In this document: piece by piece, positions 9,728-22,553 of the stretch
How the letters are laid out: every line of letters begins with the position of its first letter
How positions within the stretch are numbered: position 1 is the stretch's first letter
NCBI GenBank assembly: GCA_020205615.1
Contig: CM035170.1
Location: 8,364,311-8,428,310 of the forward strand
Direction: 5' to 3'
Source of the DNA: Panax quinquefolius
Lineage: Eukaryota; Streptophyta; Magnoliopsida; Apiales; Araliaceae
DNA length: 64,000 nucleotides
Notes under the pieces: generated by a model
Told to the model about the DNA's origin: nothing
Database searches by the model: none
Seen by the model: only the letters and a program-made list of their open reading frames with translations
Program-made: the position numbers and the translations under genes

Positions 9728-10642
9728 ATGAACGATCAATGTTATCAATGAACTTATGATGGGACGACGCAACCAAGCTCTGAAGAAGGACTCGAGAAAT
9801 TGCAAGTTAAAATTGTTAATGCCTTGAGGTTTTCTGACAATCTTGAGTGTCAGTCCACTCAGAATGCCTACGGTCAGGAATGAGCTGACATTGAACCGAT
9901 CTCCTATCATCCAAACTGTCAGGGTTATCCAAACTCTTAGGACTACAGTCAAGAGCAATATCAAGATCTGAATTACTCCTATCCAAATCAGTTTGACTAT
10001 CAGTCTCCGCCGAAATATGAGGTGACGTCTCGACCTAATGAGAGTTTGTCTGAGTACTCAAAACGAGATGATGAGAACATGCTTGGAGAGCTTCTCACCA
10101 ACTTTATTGAGAGAAATGAGGTTTAGATGGCAAGCCAAGAAGCTGTATTGCAAAGCCTTGAGAATCAATTGGGGCAAATCATCAATACCATCACAAATCC
10201 ACCGCAATGCAATCTACTGGTCATAATTGATCTCAACGATGAAGCAGTAGAGTATTGCACGGTGGATACACAAGGAGAAGGCGACGAGTCTCGCACAGTT
10301 TTCGAAGGAGGCGACATGGTGCAAACTATCCAACCGGTGGAGTATGAAGTTGGAGACAAAAGGATAAACAGTGGTTGTATAGTCAAGACTGATCAACAAC
10401 CAGAAACCACGCTCACGACTGTAGAAACCCTGAAGGGCCCACTAGAGCATGAAGAACGCTTTCAATTTAATGAAATAGGTGAATTAGTGGATAATTCCGA
10501 TGGCGAAAGATTCTTTGTACCGATGGATGACTGGATGGATGAAGGAAAAAAGAATGACCAATCATCCATTTCAGCCAAAAATTTAGAGGAATTGATGAAT
10601 AAGCGGCATGAAATGGTCATTTTCGCTTATGAGCCGGATTGA
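9728..10642 (+). pseudogene. Gag-like relic of element E
   Basis: A single frame of about 305 codons from an ATG at 9728 to TGA at 10642, interrupted by four in-frame stops (two TGA, two TAG). The last stop is at 10124-10126, so 10127-10642 is open for 171 codons. The Tyr/Gln/Pro-rich part and LLTNFIERNE...LENQLGQI resemble the C-terminal part of Athila gag. The acidic region after it (to MVIFAYEPD) is not recognised. All stops could come from C-to-T changes at methylated sites. The capsid N-terminus, zinc knuckles and all of pol are missing. Confidence 0.65.
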
Positions 10643-11753
10643 GCGGCATCGGTACAGTCAAGCCGATGACTTTAAAACAAGCGCTTGGTGGGGAGGCACC
10701 CCCATCTCAGTATCAAATTATATCTATTTCCCTTACTTATGTCTAGTTTATATTTAGTCTTTTCGCTTTAGTGTTTTCACATTGCTGCCATTTTAATTAT
10801 AATGTTAGATGCATGTTTTTGTGGCTATAGATTGCAGACATCATATTTTCCTTTTGTGTTGCTGTTTTATATATAGTAATATCGTTATGCTAGTTAGTAT
10901 GTGGGTTAATATATATATATATATATATATATGTCTTTTTTATGCTGGCTAAAACATGGCTTAGTTTTTGCAGGGAGAAACTGAGTTACAAGGCTCGAGC
11001 CGCGGCGCCAACATCTACACCACAACTCGCGCCACAGTGCCATGATAAAAATCAAACCTTCCTGTCTCACACCACAACGCCATGGAATAAAGACAAGGCC
11101 GCACCGCGGCGCCACTACCGAGTCCAACCTACTACTAACTAGTGTCGCATTGCCAACCAATAAAGAAGGGGCCGTAGCCATTTACATGTATTTAGATTTA
11201 GTTTTTTTTTTAAAATGCACTTTGAAGCCAATTTGTTTAGCCCATTACTCCTCTATTCTCTTGACGTCTCTAGGCAGTCTGCACACAAGCAACATGACAT
11301 ACTTCATTCTCTAACACAACTGCACAAACACTCTAGCCTTTTTTCTGCTCAACAATTCACCATTGCTTCCCACAAGACCCCAAATCAGTCGTTTAATAGC
11401 AAACCAGTTTCCCATTCATAAAAGGAGATCAGTCAATCTAGGGTTTCCCACTTAAAGGTATTTGGGGATTCATTTACTGTTTTGTTTGATTTCGATATCT
11501 GGGTTAGTTTGTCTTTGTTGATTGGGGTGATTTCCACTGACGAAAATTGGGTTAGAGCACTGCTACTAAAGGCTGTCCAAGTTTGGTCTTAAGGACGCCC
11601 GCAAGGTGTTTGAGAAATTATCTGAACAAAAAATTTGACTAAATCGGGCTGTTTGGCATTGGCAATTGTTTGGGTTTATTTGGCCTACGTTTGGGGGAAT
11701 TTTGGCACTGTTTAGGGACTGCTTTTGCATCAAACCAACTGAGATTTTTTGAT
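10643..11753 (+). other. Non-coding spacer of element E with a conserved Athila motif
   Basis: Just after the gag relic, 10650-10700 reads CAAGCCGATGACTTTAAAAC then AAGCGCTTGGTGGGGAGGCA followed by a C run, close to the sequence that follows integrase in Athila elements. Farther on there are a TA microsatellite (10909-10932), a possible splice acceptor TTTTTGCAGGG (about 10965), a GC-rich stretch with GCGGCGCCA motifs (10998-11130) and unrecognised AT-rich DNA. The motif suggests that a deletion brought gag next to the end of pol. Confidence 0.6.
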
Positions 11754-12881
11754 ATGGCACAAAAGAGACAACGCCTTAGTATGGGAGGATCGTCATCCGC
11801 AACACCACCCACGGCTTGGGATAACACCAAGTTCATCAATGAGGAGGCCTGGAAAAGGTACAAAACCTCCTTTGCCGCACGAAATTTGATTCCTGAGTGG
11901 GGGTTCTGGCCGGACAAAAAGGATGGTGAGCTAACAACCATGTTACTTGAACGCAAGTGAATCCACTTCACAAAACCACCCGGGTTAGCTATTGTATCTG
12001 TGGTTTGGGAGTTTTATGCGAACGTCAATCCCGACGGTCCTATTGTTGTACAAGTTAGGGGGAAGTTAGTGGCTTTTGGAAGCCAAGCCATTAATGAACT
12101 GTTTGCGGTGCCCAACTATGAGGGCAAGGATTATATTGAGCCTCCCAGCTTCCCGTCTTCGACACTCAGTCGCTATGAGAAGGCCTGGTTCAGCTTTATT
12201 TGTGCCAGCATGATCCCGACCCGTCACTTGAGCGACGTGACTAAAGATAGGGCAATTCTGTTATTCGCCATTGTCACGGGTTTGCATGTGGATATTAGAG
12301 TTCTTATTCAGGAGTCAATTCTGAAGGCAATCAAGAGTAATGTCGTTGTAGTACTTCCACATCCATCATTGATCACCCGCTTGTGCAAGCAAGCAGGTAT
12401 TCAGTGGGGGCCAGAGGAGATAGCCTTGCCACCCATGGCAGTCATTGACCATCAGACTATCGCACGCTATAATGTGTGGGACGGGGTAGAGTCTCATATT
12501 AGAGGTGAAGGGTACGAGCCACCTACAGCGCCACCTCCTACAGCAGAGCCAGAATTGGCGCAGCCTTCAGGCGCAAGCCCAACTGTACAGGGTCTAATGG
12601 CAGACATTATGGCGTCCCTCACCCTGCTCCATCAGAAGTACGATGCCGAGGCTCGGAGGCGAAGACTTGCATACATATATCGTGATGGCTCAGAGGCATG
12701 ACATAGCTATCTCTGATTAAGTCGAAATGGTGTGAACACCATGCAGAGTATTTAAACAGACTATTATAGTGAGAACGCTGAGTTCACGCCATACCAGTTC
12801 CTAAAGCCTCCTGTCTTCCCACCATACCCTCCACCATCACCGCCCGCCGAAGCTGATGAGGACGATGCAGCTGCTAAGTAA
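11754..12881 (+). pseudogene. Env-like (third ORF) pseudogene of the Athila element E
   Basis: One reading frame from ATG 11754 to TAA 12881. It is interrupted by TGA at 11958-11960, by TGA at 12699-12701 and by further stops before the Pro-rich tail. The segment VWEFYANV..VQVRGKLVAF and later LITRLCKQAGI match the plant-specific domain in the extra ORF downstream of pol in Athila elements, often called env-like. The tail is rich in Pro and Asp/Glu. The position before two G-rich tracts and the 3' LTR fits. I see no convincing signal peptide, furin site or membrane anchor, and no claim of envelope function is made. This is the best preserved coding part of the element. Confidence 0.75.
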
Positions 12882-12941
12882 GCGATCTTCAGGGAAGCCC
12901 TCTTGTATTGTTTGACATATGTTTAGCAATGAGGGCATTTC

Positions 12942-12959
12942 TCGCTTTAAGTTTGGGGG
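12942..12959 (+). promoter_or_regulatory. Internal polypurine-like tract of element E
   Basis: CTTTAAGTTTGGGGGTG just after the env-like frame closely resembles the terminal tract at 14285-14303 (CTTAAATTTGGGGGTATT). It may be a second plus-strand priming site. Confidence 0.55.
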
Positions 12960-14284
12960 TGTTTTGCCCATTATCTTGTTATTTCTGTCTATTGCAATGT
13001 TAGGTCGCATATTTAGTACTTTGCTTATGTATTTTCAGTATTGTGGTGCAATCATTTTTGAACTGCGGGATTATGTTTGAATTTTTATTATTATGGATGC
13101 CATGAACTATTTTTGGTTTTTATTATTAATGATTTGATTATTATTATTAGTATGATTGTGGTTTATAGCCATCTTTTTGGGGCTTATACAGATTTAGATG
13201 CATGTGCCATGTGAATGGCCTTTTCACCCTATTTTGAGCTGCTATTTAGCAAGGGTGTTTTATTTATCATTAATTTTTGATTGTGGCTGATGACAATCGC
13301 CAAGTATTCATGTCTATCTCTTAGAGTCGTGTCAAGCATGTATGAGCTATGGGTTGTTCAATCGATAAGTTTAAACTGTTATTGATCCGTCCTTCTTAGC
13401 AAGCACCGACCAACTGTGTTAACTAGTTATTTTTCGAATTTAGTTCGTGTGTTTATTGGTTTGAGAGTTTGTTCACTCTTATAAACTTTCATTTTTACAA
13501 GATAATAAAAGGCTTAGACGTTTATATAGTTTTGGATCTTGGATTCTGGCATGTTGACATATATAAAAAAATAAAATTAAAAAATGATGAATGAAATGAG
13601 AATAATAATAGAAAAGAAGAGTATATATCGAAAGTTTTGCGGTGGGTCGAGATGGAGCACAAAACGCACTCGCCCATAAACGCAGGACCGATATCAAGAT
13701 GGAGCATAAAATGTACTTGCTAAATAATCTTCGTTTTTGTTGTAAAGTCTCAGTTGACTTATGTTGATTACGTGGCCTTTACTGCTCGAGTTATTTGATT
13801 CATAGGGGTGTTCTACACTTAGTGCCCTAAAGTCGTCTTGCTTGGGAGTCACTGATCAAAAACACATTCATGGTTAATTCTGAATAGCCTAAGGTAATTA
13901 AGGACTGTCCGAGTTAGATTTTACTATCGTCATGCTAGATTCTTTTGATCTTTTCCTACACTTGCGTCTTATTCTTAATGTTTGTTGAATGTTTAAGTTA
14001 CGGAGTGTGCATTATTGGTATTAGCAATCGACTGTGCGAGCTTATTTGAGCTATGATTAGTTAAGACGGTTGGTCTCCACACACAGATATAGAATGGATC
14101 GAATACAATCTTATGCTTGAAATTGAATGAATCCTTATTCATATCTGTGTTTGTCCTATTCTCTGGGAGTAGCTATGATCAAGCTTAGAAGCCATGATAC
14201 TACTATACTATTTTTAATTTTCATTCGCGTGTGTTTTACTAGTGTTAGTGTTGTGTTAGTTAGTTTGCTCGAGGACAAGCAAAG
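12960..14284 (+). other. Non-coding 3' region of element E
   Basis: 1.3 kb between the env-like pseudogene and the 3' LTR. It is AT-rich and no frame or conserved motif is seen beyond scattered short ORFs. Athila elements usually have such a long untranslated segment here. Confidence 0.55.
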
Positions 14285-14303
14285 ACTTAAATTTGGGGGT
14301 ATT
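14285..14303 (+). promoter_or_regulatory. Polypurine tract of element E
   Basis: GCTCGAGGACAAGCAAAG and then CTTAAATTTGGGGGTATT abut the TGATGAG start of the 3' LTR. This is the typical end of the internal region in Athila-like elements. Confidence 0.85.
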
Positions 14304-15829
14304 TGATGAGTGAGATTTATACCCGCGAATCGGATACTTTATGACTTAAATAGTTGCCTGATCTCATAGATTTTATATAGTTTTATATGATTATAGTGTT
14401 ATTGTGCTTAATCGACGTATTGTAGAGCTTAATAGGTGTTTTCTAGCATTCAGGGGCAAAATGGTCATTTTCCATACACTGACGCCACAGCGCCAATGCC
14501 CTGTATTAGTCTTGCACTGTCGCCCCCTGGTCCTTGTTGACGTCACCCTCGCGTCGCAGCGTCACTGTTCCCTCTTGAACTCGCGCTGCAGCGCGACCTC
14601 CGGTCTCTTTGATTAATGATATGGAGCTGCAGCGCCACCCATAGGCTTATTGTCCGCGCCCCGGTGCCACCTCCGGTGCTCAGGCAGAGAAGGCCTTGGT
14701 TTGTCCTAGCTTGAAGGAGAAAGGCGTATATAACACACTAAAGCCTCTGCAAACGATATGAGACATCCTATATCATATATTTTAGTTAGCTTAGCTTAGA
14801 TTAGTTTTCTCTATAATTTCTCTTCCTTTCTATTAATTGATGTCTGTAAATATAGATTAGGTAGATTAGGGAGAAGCATTTCTTTGGAGCGTCAAGAGCA
14901 GTGAGCTACACGGACTGGAGAGCTTGATTTGAGCGGAATGCTTGGAGATTGAAGGGCTTTGAAAGAGTTTATTCTTATCCATTTATTTCTTCTGATTTTG
15001 TATTCTATAAATGTTGTCTTTATTGCTACTTGTATTTTGTTCAATAGCTATGAACTGAATATTGGCTCTAAGTTTATAATGGAACCCTTTGTTATTTAAA
15101 TTGACTGTCTTATCTCTTTGGTTGGCACCATATGAGTTGGTTTAATATATTTATGCTTAATGATTCTAGCTAAGACATTAGTGACGATTTTGGTAATCTA
15201 CTTGATATCGACAGAAGGATTGTAGATTTACACCTAAATATATTGGCATGTGATTGTGGGTTTCGACTGCATAAGTTGTGCGTAGAATAGACATATATAT
15301 GTGCGCCACGTGTGACCTAATAGAGAACTTATGCTTAAATCCTTGTTATGATTAATTTGTATAGACATGTGTAGAATTGCATCTAGCTTGGACGTTCTTT
15401 TTTGTTCTATTCCCTTTTAGGTGGATCTGGAGAGGATATGCTTGTGCATACCTCGACAGAGGTGCATAGGCACCAGTGTGTTCTCGGTCGACAAATTTTC
15501 GTGACCATTTAAGACCAAAGAGAGAAGGGTAGCGAGTTTGATGAAGCATAGTATGCCACAGAATGCCTGAGTGAGGTGAAGTTGTAACCTTAGCTTGTAT
15601 TTCCTTCGATTACCATTCGTTATCCATTTACTTGTTTTGTTAACTAGTTATAATAAGATTTATCACACTTCCACTTACTTCTGTTCGAATAAGACTTTAG
15701 CGATACACAGTCGGTACTTGGTAAATATTAGTCATAGTTTCTCGTGGGTACGACATTCTACTTATCACTGTATTACTTGTTAGACCGCGTATACTTGTGC
15801 GTGTTTAGTGATCGATTTTCCGACCAACA
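14304..15829 (+). repeat. 3' LTR of element E
   Basis: Starts TGATGAGTGAG and ends GACCAACA, paired with 8032-9569. Upstream of its TATA box it carries a 16-bp perfect palindrome (TCGCGCTGCAGCGCGA, 14581-14596) and GAGCTGCAGCGCC (14624-14636), variants of the palindromes in the 5' LTR. Confidence 0.9.
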
Positions 15830-15834
15830 ACTGA

Positions 15835-17800
15835 CCACAACAACGTCAGTTTATCTATACGCATTCAGTCATATTTGTTAAAAATCTGAAAAAACAAGTT
15901 CAGAGAAAGTTAGAGAGAAACAGAGAGTATTCAGAGAGAAAATTGAAGGAAATAGTGAATTGAAGAAGATATAGAGAAGAATTTCATCTCCTACTAATCT
16001 ACATAAACTAGCAGGGTAATCTCTTCAACCCAAAATTTAATTTACGTTCTTATATTTGTGAAAAACTATTTCAAAGTCCTCTATAATTGAAGGGATTAAT
16101 AATTGATGAGTATATGATGTTATATATTAACATATATTTATGTGATTAGAGTAATCGATTTCATGTAAACATGTTATAATCAGAGTTTTTCCATTAAGGA
16201 GTGTTTTGAGTTCTTTGTAAAACAAATATTGTATGATCAATGCATGAATTGATGATCTATGTATATACATGATAATACATAATCATAACACATTTTCTAC
16301 CATCTATATATGTTTTTAAACCATCAATTTCATATAAATATGTAAGTAATTGAATTTTTATAGTTTTACAGAGAAAAATATATGAATATAGCTTATAAGT
16401 ATAAAATTTAATGTTTAAATTGCATATTAATCGGTAAATTGATGAATGATTTCGTTTATACATGTAAAAATGAAAAGAACGAAACTTAAATGGACTAATT
16501 TGGTCGAAAAATGAGTTCGCATTGGTTGATTTCGTTAATAATGTTAAAAATGAAGTTTTTCATAAAAACAGTGAATTTATATGATTTGATTCAAGTGATT
16601 GTATGAATTAAGTTGTTAAAATCATGTTAGAAATGTAATGATCATATATGAATTATAGTATCTGGGTATACTTAAATTAATGTATGGACAAGGAAATTAG
16701 AAGTTATGGCCCTGTTCACGAGAACATATGGTTGAACTTGTATGAGATTTTTGGCCCAAATTGGCCTTGTTATGTGTTCGCGAATCGCAGAAGCTATGAC
16801 AAGAATCAGAAACTAAATGCAGGTAACCCAGCCTAAGTGATGCGTTACAAAACTAAATTACCACTTAACCAAATGCAAAAAACTAAAGCAAAAATAAAAT
16901 AAAATAATTAATTAAAATATTTATCAAATAAAATAAATATTTTAATTGAGATATTTATGGAATAAAATAAATATTCGATGGAAATTATTATTAAAATATT
17001 TATAAAATAAAATAAATATTTTAGTTGAAATATTTATGGAATAAAATAAATATTCGATGGAAATTATTATTAAAATATTTATAAAATAAAATGAATATTT
17101 TAATTGAGATATTTATGGAATAAAATAAATATTCGATGGAAATTATTATTAAAATATGATAAAATATTTATCAATTAAAATAAATATTTTAGTTGAAATA
17201 TTTATGGAATAAAATAAATATTCGATGAAAATTATTATGAAATAATTTATTAGAGTGTAATAATAGTAAGGAATAAAAATATTACGATTTGTTAAATAAA
17301 GTGGAGTTTATATTAAATAATTAAGTGAAAATGTAACTAATAAATGTCATGAATACATATGGTAATCGTTTAGCCTACGCACGAGGCAAGTTCCTAAATC
17401 TTATTTCTTATCATAAAGCAAGTTCCTTATTCTATCTTGTTTATTATTGAATTTTATTATTCAAATTGAATATCAATTATTATTGAACCTTGTAAGATTA
17501 GCGAACCCTTATTAATTCGACTAGACCATAGTTGATGAACGTTCTAAATTTTAGAACCATTGTTGAGCTTAAACCAAACTTTCTTTGGTGCGAACTCTAA
17601 TGTCAAACTGAGATGAACACCCCAAAATAGGGGATTAATTATGCTTTAGCGTTAATATATTGTGCACAGTATGGTACTAAGGGTTGATTCCCCTTACGAG
17701 AAGAAGAGTGCATAGTCTTATGACTGTTAAAGGTTTCAAGTATAAACACTTGAAAACCTAGGACGTAGTTCAAGGTCTTATGACCCTCAGAAGTTCTTTT
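15835..17800 (+). mobile_element. 3' LTR of element D, second segment
   Basis: Continuation of the D LTR after element E. It opens with an AGAGAGAAACAGAGAG leader typical of sequence downstream of a retroelement promoter, then AT-rich DNA without reading frames. It is split at 17800 by solo LTR S1. Confidence 0.65.
16900..17265 (+). repeat. ~79-bp tandem repeat in LTR D
   Basis: About four copies of a unit containing AAATATTTATAAAATAAAAT and ATTTATGGAATAAAATAAA, ending ATTCGATGGA. Copies are nearly identical apart from one shorter unit. Confidence 0.8.
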
Positions 17801-20377
17801 TGTGACGCCCCCAAAATAGGTATACAACACCCATTTTGAGTCGTCAATAACATGGTACAGAAATAGCTACAACTTTATTAATACAACATAAAAACTGTGA
17901 GTTTAAATACAAATATTGCCATCTAGATAATATTCATATCCAAATAAGTCCTCATTACAATTATTGGTACAATATTTTACAAAAATGGTGAGGACTACTA
18001 AATCAACTTCCTAGAACCTTCATTCCATACCCCGACTAGTACTCGCTACATTCTCGCATCCTGAGAAGAAAAATATAACAAAAAGGAAAAGGGTGAGCTC
18101 AACTAGCCCAGTAAAGAATATTATGACTAAGATAACATAGAACAAATTATCGTTAGTCTTCAACAGGGAAAAATCTAATAGAATACAATAGACAACCAGT
18201 TTTAAACAATATTCGCAGCGGAAATTATAATTCATTAGAAGAGTTAAGTAGAGAATGCAATCTACTATCTTCTATATATGAATTTAACAGTTCATCGTCG
18301 ATATTTTATCCCTGTAACATCAATCAATATATATACGGAATTAAATATTCTTCTTTTTGCACTCTGGGCCAAAGATATTCATCGATTGGTCATGTTCATC
18401 TAAACACTGTTCATCTTTGCACTCTGAGCCAAAGATATTCATCGAAAAATCATTCATCTTTGCACTACATGCCAAAGATATTCATAATATCATCATTTAG
18501 GACCGAGGATGATGAAAAATATTTTAAAAAAATGAATCCATTGAAACAAAAGAATAAATATTAAGGATTCGTATTTCAGCTATTTCATGTCCAAAAATAC
18601 CTCATAAATAATCATTGTGGAGTAAAATTCAAGAATGATTAAAATATGGATACAATCAAAGCTAGTATCCATAATAGATATTTTGGACGAAAAACGAAAA
18701 TTTAATTTTTTCATGAATAGTCTTGATATCGTGAATAGTCTGAGTATCGTGAATAAGAACTCCCAAACATAAAAAGTTCCAAATTTGATAAAAAGTTCAA
18801 ACCAATATTTTGGCATAATGATATTGAAGAAAATAATATCATTTAAAAAGAAAATAACATCCCTTACCTCGAAAGAATGGTACTTCTGGCTGGAATACTA
18901 AATATAGTGCTGAAGGAAACTTGGACCGTATAACAACACTCAAAGTATCAAAATACTCACAAGAATACGCTCAATATATCGAGAGAGAAAGAGAGAGAAT
19001 ATTTCAGTTTCTGGTGTGATTTTCAATTCTAACCTAAGCACCCTATTTATAAGAAAATGCTTAGAACACCAAAGCATAAAATTTAATATAATATTAATAT
19101 ATATAATCAAATTTCTTACGCCCACTTTCTTAGATTTGAATTCAGCCATTTACATCACATGCAAGACCCACAATAATGACCAAAAACGTTTTTCATATTA
19201 AAAATAATTAAAACTTCCAAAAATCAATTATTTCGGAACTTCGGAGCTTCAATAATTCATAATAAATAGCCCTTTTATCAGAAAAATTCAAACCTTTTAG
19301 TCTTTTCCATAGGAAATTCCATTATCTACAACTTTTCAGAAGAAAGTTTTTCCAAATTCCAAACAGAAATTGACCGAAATCCATAAAAGGGCGATTTTAC
19401 AAGCTATAATCAAATTTCAGTCAAGAAATGGGGTCCACCGACATGTTTAACATGTTTTTAACATTTATTATAACAAAAATACTCTTCCTCCTCATATACT
19501 CATATATCCCACATTCATTGTAAAAATATCACCATTATTATATTATTAAAATATAATATATTATTTAAATGAATTATTTTATCAGAAAAAGATAAATTAT
19601 TAATTTTCAACAATTGTCACATTAAAAATTTTCTCCATCTATATCCACATAAAATCAATATTTTCCCCATCATATATATCAATAATTAATTATTCACAAA
19701 TAATATTACGAATCACAATCTCGACAACCGTGGTAGTTCCAGGGAAAAAGGGGGGCTTTCGATAAGGATTTCTTCTTCATGCGGCAATTATTAGGCGACC
19801 AAACCTCTCCTTAGATAGAACTTTCTAGATATTGCCAATAATATTATCTAATAATATTATTCGGATAATATGAATTATTGTCTGATAATGGAAAATCTTG
19901 TGTAGTGACAATTATTGAAACAACGATAATATAAAATATCAACGTAGCAATTATTGAATCAATAAAATAAAATATTTGAGCGATAATTCTTTAACAATTA
20001 TTGAGTAGTGCCTTCTTACGTAAGAATCAATAATTGGTGCAATACCGGTGCTACCGTGTGTTTTAACCAATAGAGTATTTCAACAAAGATTAATTGGTAA
20101 TAACAACGCCAATTATTTATAAACAACTTATTTTTGTCGTTTTCTTCATCCAATAGCTATCCGTTATGGGGCCCACGCAAGACTGCGCCGTCGTACGAAT
20201 ATTCCCCGACAGTAAGAATATTCCACGACAACAATGAATATTTTATAACCACTTGCTTATTTGAAATATTTGCGCATTTTACCCATAACTAACCACATTA
20301 ATCAAAACAACCCTTACCATTTCAAAATAATAAATAGAGGAAATTTAATTTCATTAATAATAAGTTGGGTTCTTACA
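17801..20377 (-). mobile_element. Solo LTR S1 (chromovirus, G/H type)
   Basis: A 2577-base LTR in minus orientation, from TGTGACGCCCCC (17801) to GGTTCTTACA (20377), with no PBS or internal region on either side. It is flanked by a perfect 5-bp duplication CTTTT (17796-17800 and 20378-20382), so it is a solo LTR left by recombination between two LTRs. It closely resembles LTR H (36731 on). TATA box at about 19043-19052 (minus). Confidence 0.92.
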
Positions 20378-20382
20378 CTTTT

Positions 20383-20850
20383 GATTCTTGTTATTCATTC
20401 TTGATTCAAAAGCCGAGTTTTCTTATTTTAGAAGTCTTTGATTCATTCGCATGTTATTATTTTATTGTTATATTATTATACTTGTGGGCAATCGTGCTCA
20501 CTCTTGCATAATCATAACATTGCAGTTAAGAACGAAAGGTCCGACAAGCCTTCTAATAGCAAAGGCAAGGCAAAGTTAACAAGTGATGAAGACTTGTTGT
20601 TTATTTGATGTATATATGTTTCGAACTTATGTTAAAGTTATATAAGACTTATTATTTGTTTATGTTACCGCATTTGAGATTTTAAGGTTAGTATGACCTG
20701 GGATTGATGTATTTGCATTCAGATGTTGTAACTCCATAAGGAGAGAATTTATTTCTATCTATTTATGGTTTTCATTTATTATGGGTGATGTTTGGACAGT
20801 GAACACCAAATTCTGTGGAAATTGAAGTACCCGGATTTGGGGGTGTCACA
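20383..20850 (+). mobile_element. 3' LTR of element D, last segment
   Basis: Ends GGATTTGGGGGTGTCACA at 20850, the inverse match of the LTR start TGTGACA at 7532. It is followed by TAGAT and the first copy of the tandem unit. Confidence 0.75.
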
Positions 20851-21934
20851 TAGATAATACAATTGCTACTGAAATTTCTTCATGCTTGTAAATATCAATA
20901 TTGATCCAATTTCAAGAAGCTGAATCTCCCATCTTTTACCCTCATCTTCAGCTTACATTGTTTGTGAGTTGTACATTACAAAAATTCACTCAACCTTTCC
21001 AAACCACACTCTATGCCTTACATTTATAGTAAGTTCTACATTACAAAATTTTCACTTGGCGTAAAGAAATATCAATACATATTCAAAAGGGTGCCCCAAG
21101 TGTAAAATTATCTCTCAACAAAAGTACAAAATAAACTAAAATATTAAATACAATATAACAAATACACTAAATAGATACACGAAAAAATTCATTCAAAATT
21201 CATATCACATTAAGTAGGACATCAACCACCAACGAAACATAATAACAAAATATCCAAACACATATAACAAAATAAAAAAAACAACACAAAAACATTATAA
21301 TCACATTCATCAACGAAACATCACATTCAAAACAAATATTACAATATTCCAAACAAAGTTTAATAACTATTTGTAAACATATATAACACATTTTATATAA
21401 TATATATTTATATAATATATAATATAATGTGTATCTATACATACATATGTATATTACGTATATAATATAATATATAATATAATACATATATAGATATATG
21501 TATACATACACATGTATATTCCGTATATTACATAATAATATAATATAATATAATTATATCACTTTCTTAAATATTTAGAACCTATAAAACTAGCCAACTT
21601 CTACGCCTATACCTACTACTTACGGCTCTTTTTCTACCCAAATCTATCACAAAATTCAAATCCCATTATATTTTTACTACCTCCCTTTTCTCTTCAAGAA
21701 AGACTGCTACTTTTGTCAAACCTGTGTTCTCAAACAAAAATTTAAGTTAGAAAAGAAGTAAGAATAAGAAAGAAAATATACCAATAAATAGTACCTCATG
21801 TTCCAAGAGAAGTAAAAACTTCTAAATTTAGCAAGCTTGCTAAAAGTCAATACAACCTACAAAATATTATTAAAATTTTGTTCAAACTTATATCGCATTA
21901 GTACAATATCATTCAAACAACAATTTCTAATTTA
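20851..21934. repeat. Tandem unit copy 1, function unknown
   Basis: First of three copies of an AT-rich unit (others at 21935-22553 plus 31174-31803, and 31804-32714). The period from copy 1 to copy 2 is about 1.08 kb. Contents are TTGCTACTGAAATTTCTTCA near the start, a CAACGAAACATCACATTC segment, a TA-rich stretch near 21370-21550 and a pyrimidine-rich part after 21590. Short minus-strand frames are low-complexity and differ between copies. No protein or RNA gene is recognised. Confidence 0.8.
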
Positions 21935-22553
21935 AATAATACCTTTGCTACTGAAATTTCTTCATTCTTGTAAATATCAATATTGATCCAATTTCAAGAA
22001 GCTGAATCTCCCATGTTTTATCCTCATCTTCAGCTTACATTTCTTGTGAGTTGTACATTACAAAAATTCACTCAACATTTCCAAACCACACTCTATGCCT
22101 TACATTTATAGTAAGTTCTACATTACAAAATTTTCACTTGGCACAACCCATATAGAAACATTCAAAGAAATATCAATACATTCAAAAGGGTGCCCCAAGT
22201 GTAAATATATCTCTCAATAAAAGTACAAAATAAACGAATATTAAATACAATATAACAAATACACTAAATAGATACACGAAAAAACTCATTCAAAATTCAT
22301 ATCACAATAAGTAGGACATCAACCACCAACTAAACATAATAACAAAACATCTAAACATATATAAGAAAATAAAAAAATAACAACACAAAAAAATTACAAT
22401 CACATTCATCAACGAAACATCACATTCGCAAACAAAATCAACATTCATAAAAAAAATTACAATATTCCAACGAAACATCACGTTCAAAACAAATATTACA
22501 ACATTCCGACGAAACATCACACAATAACAAAAAAAATAACACACATATATAAC
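21935..22553. repeat. Tandem unit copy 2, left part
   Basis: Matches copy 1 and copy 3 and keeps ~150 bp that copy 1 lacks. It is cut at 22553 by the Mutator-like element and resumes at 31174. The last ten bases (22544-22553, CATATATAAC) are the target duplication. Confidence 0.85.

Larger units (their letters stand above)
8032..15829 (+). mobile_element. Element E: gutted Athila-type LTR retrotransposon
   Basis: Complete from LTR to LTR (7.8 kb), flanked by ACTAA (8027-8031) and ACTGA (15830-15834), a 5-bp duplication with one change. It has an Asp-tRNA primer site, a gag relic, the conserved GCGCTT...GGGGAGGC sequence, an env-like pseudogene, two GGGGG polypurine tracts and 1.5 kb LTRs. 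Protease, RT, RNase H and integrase are absent, so it could only have moved with proteins from a full Athila. It lies inside the LTR of D. Confidence 0.85.

Noticed and set aside
10165..10399. Minus-strand frames opposite the Athila gag relic
   Set aside because: Shadows of the plus-strand frame, which carries the recognisable gag-like motif.
11754..12881. Possible true viral envelope gene
   Set aside because: No signal peptide, cleavage site or membrane anchor was convincing; the match is to the plant-specific Athila extra-ORF domain, and the frame is broken.
21200..21511. 103-codon minus-strand frame, with relatives at 22302-22622 and 32193-32450
   Set aside because: Low-complexity Tyr/Ile/Cys-rich translation of an AT-rich tandem unit; frames differ between copies.
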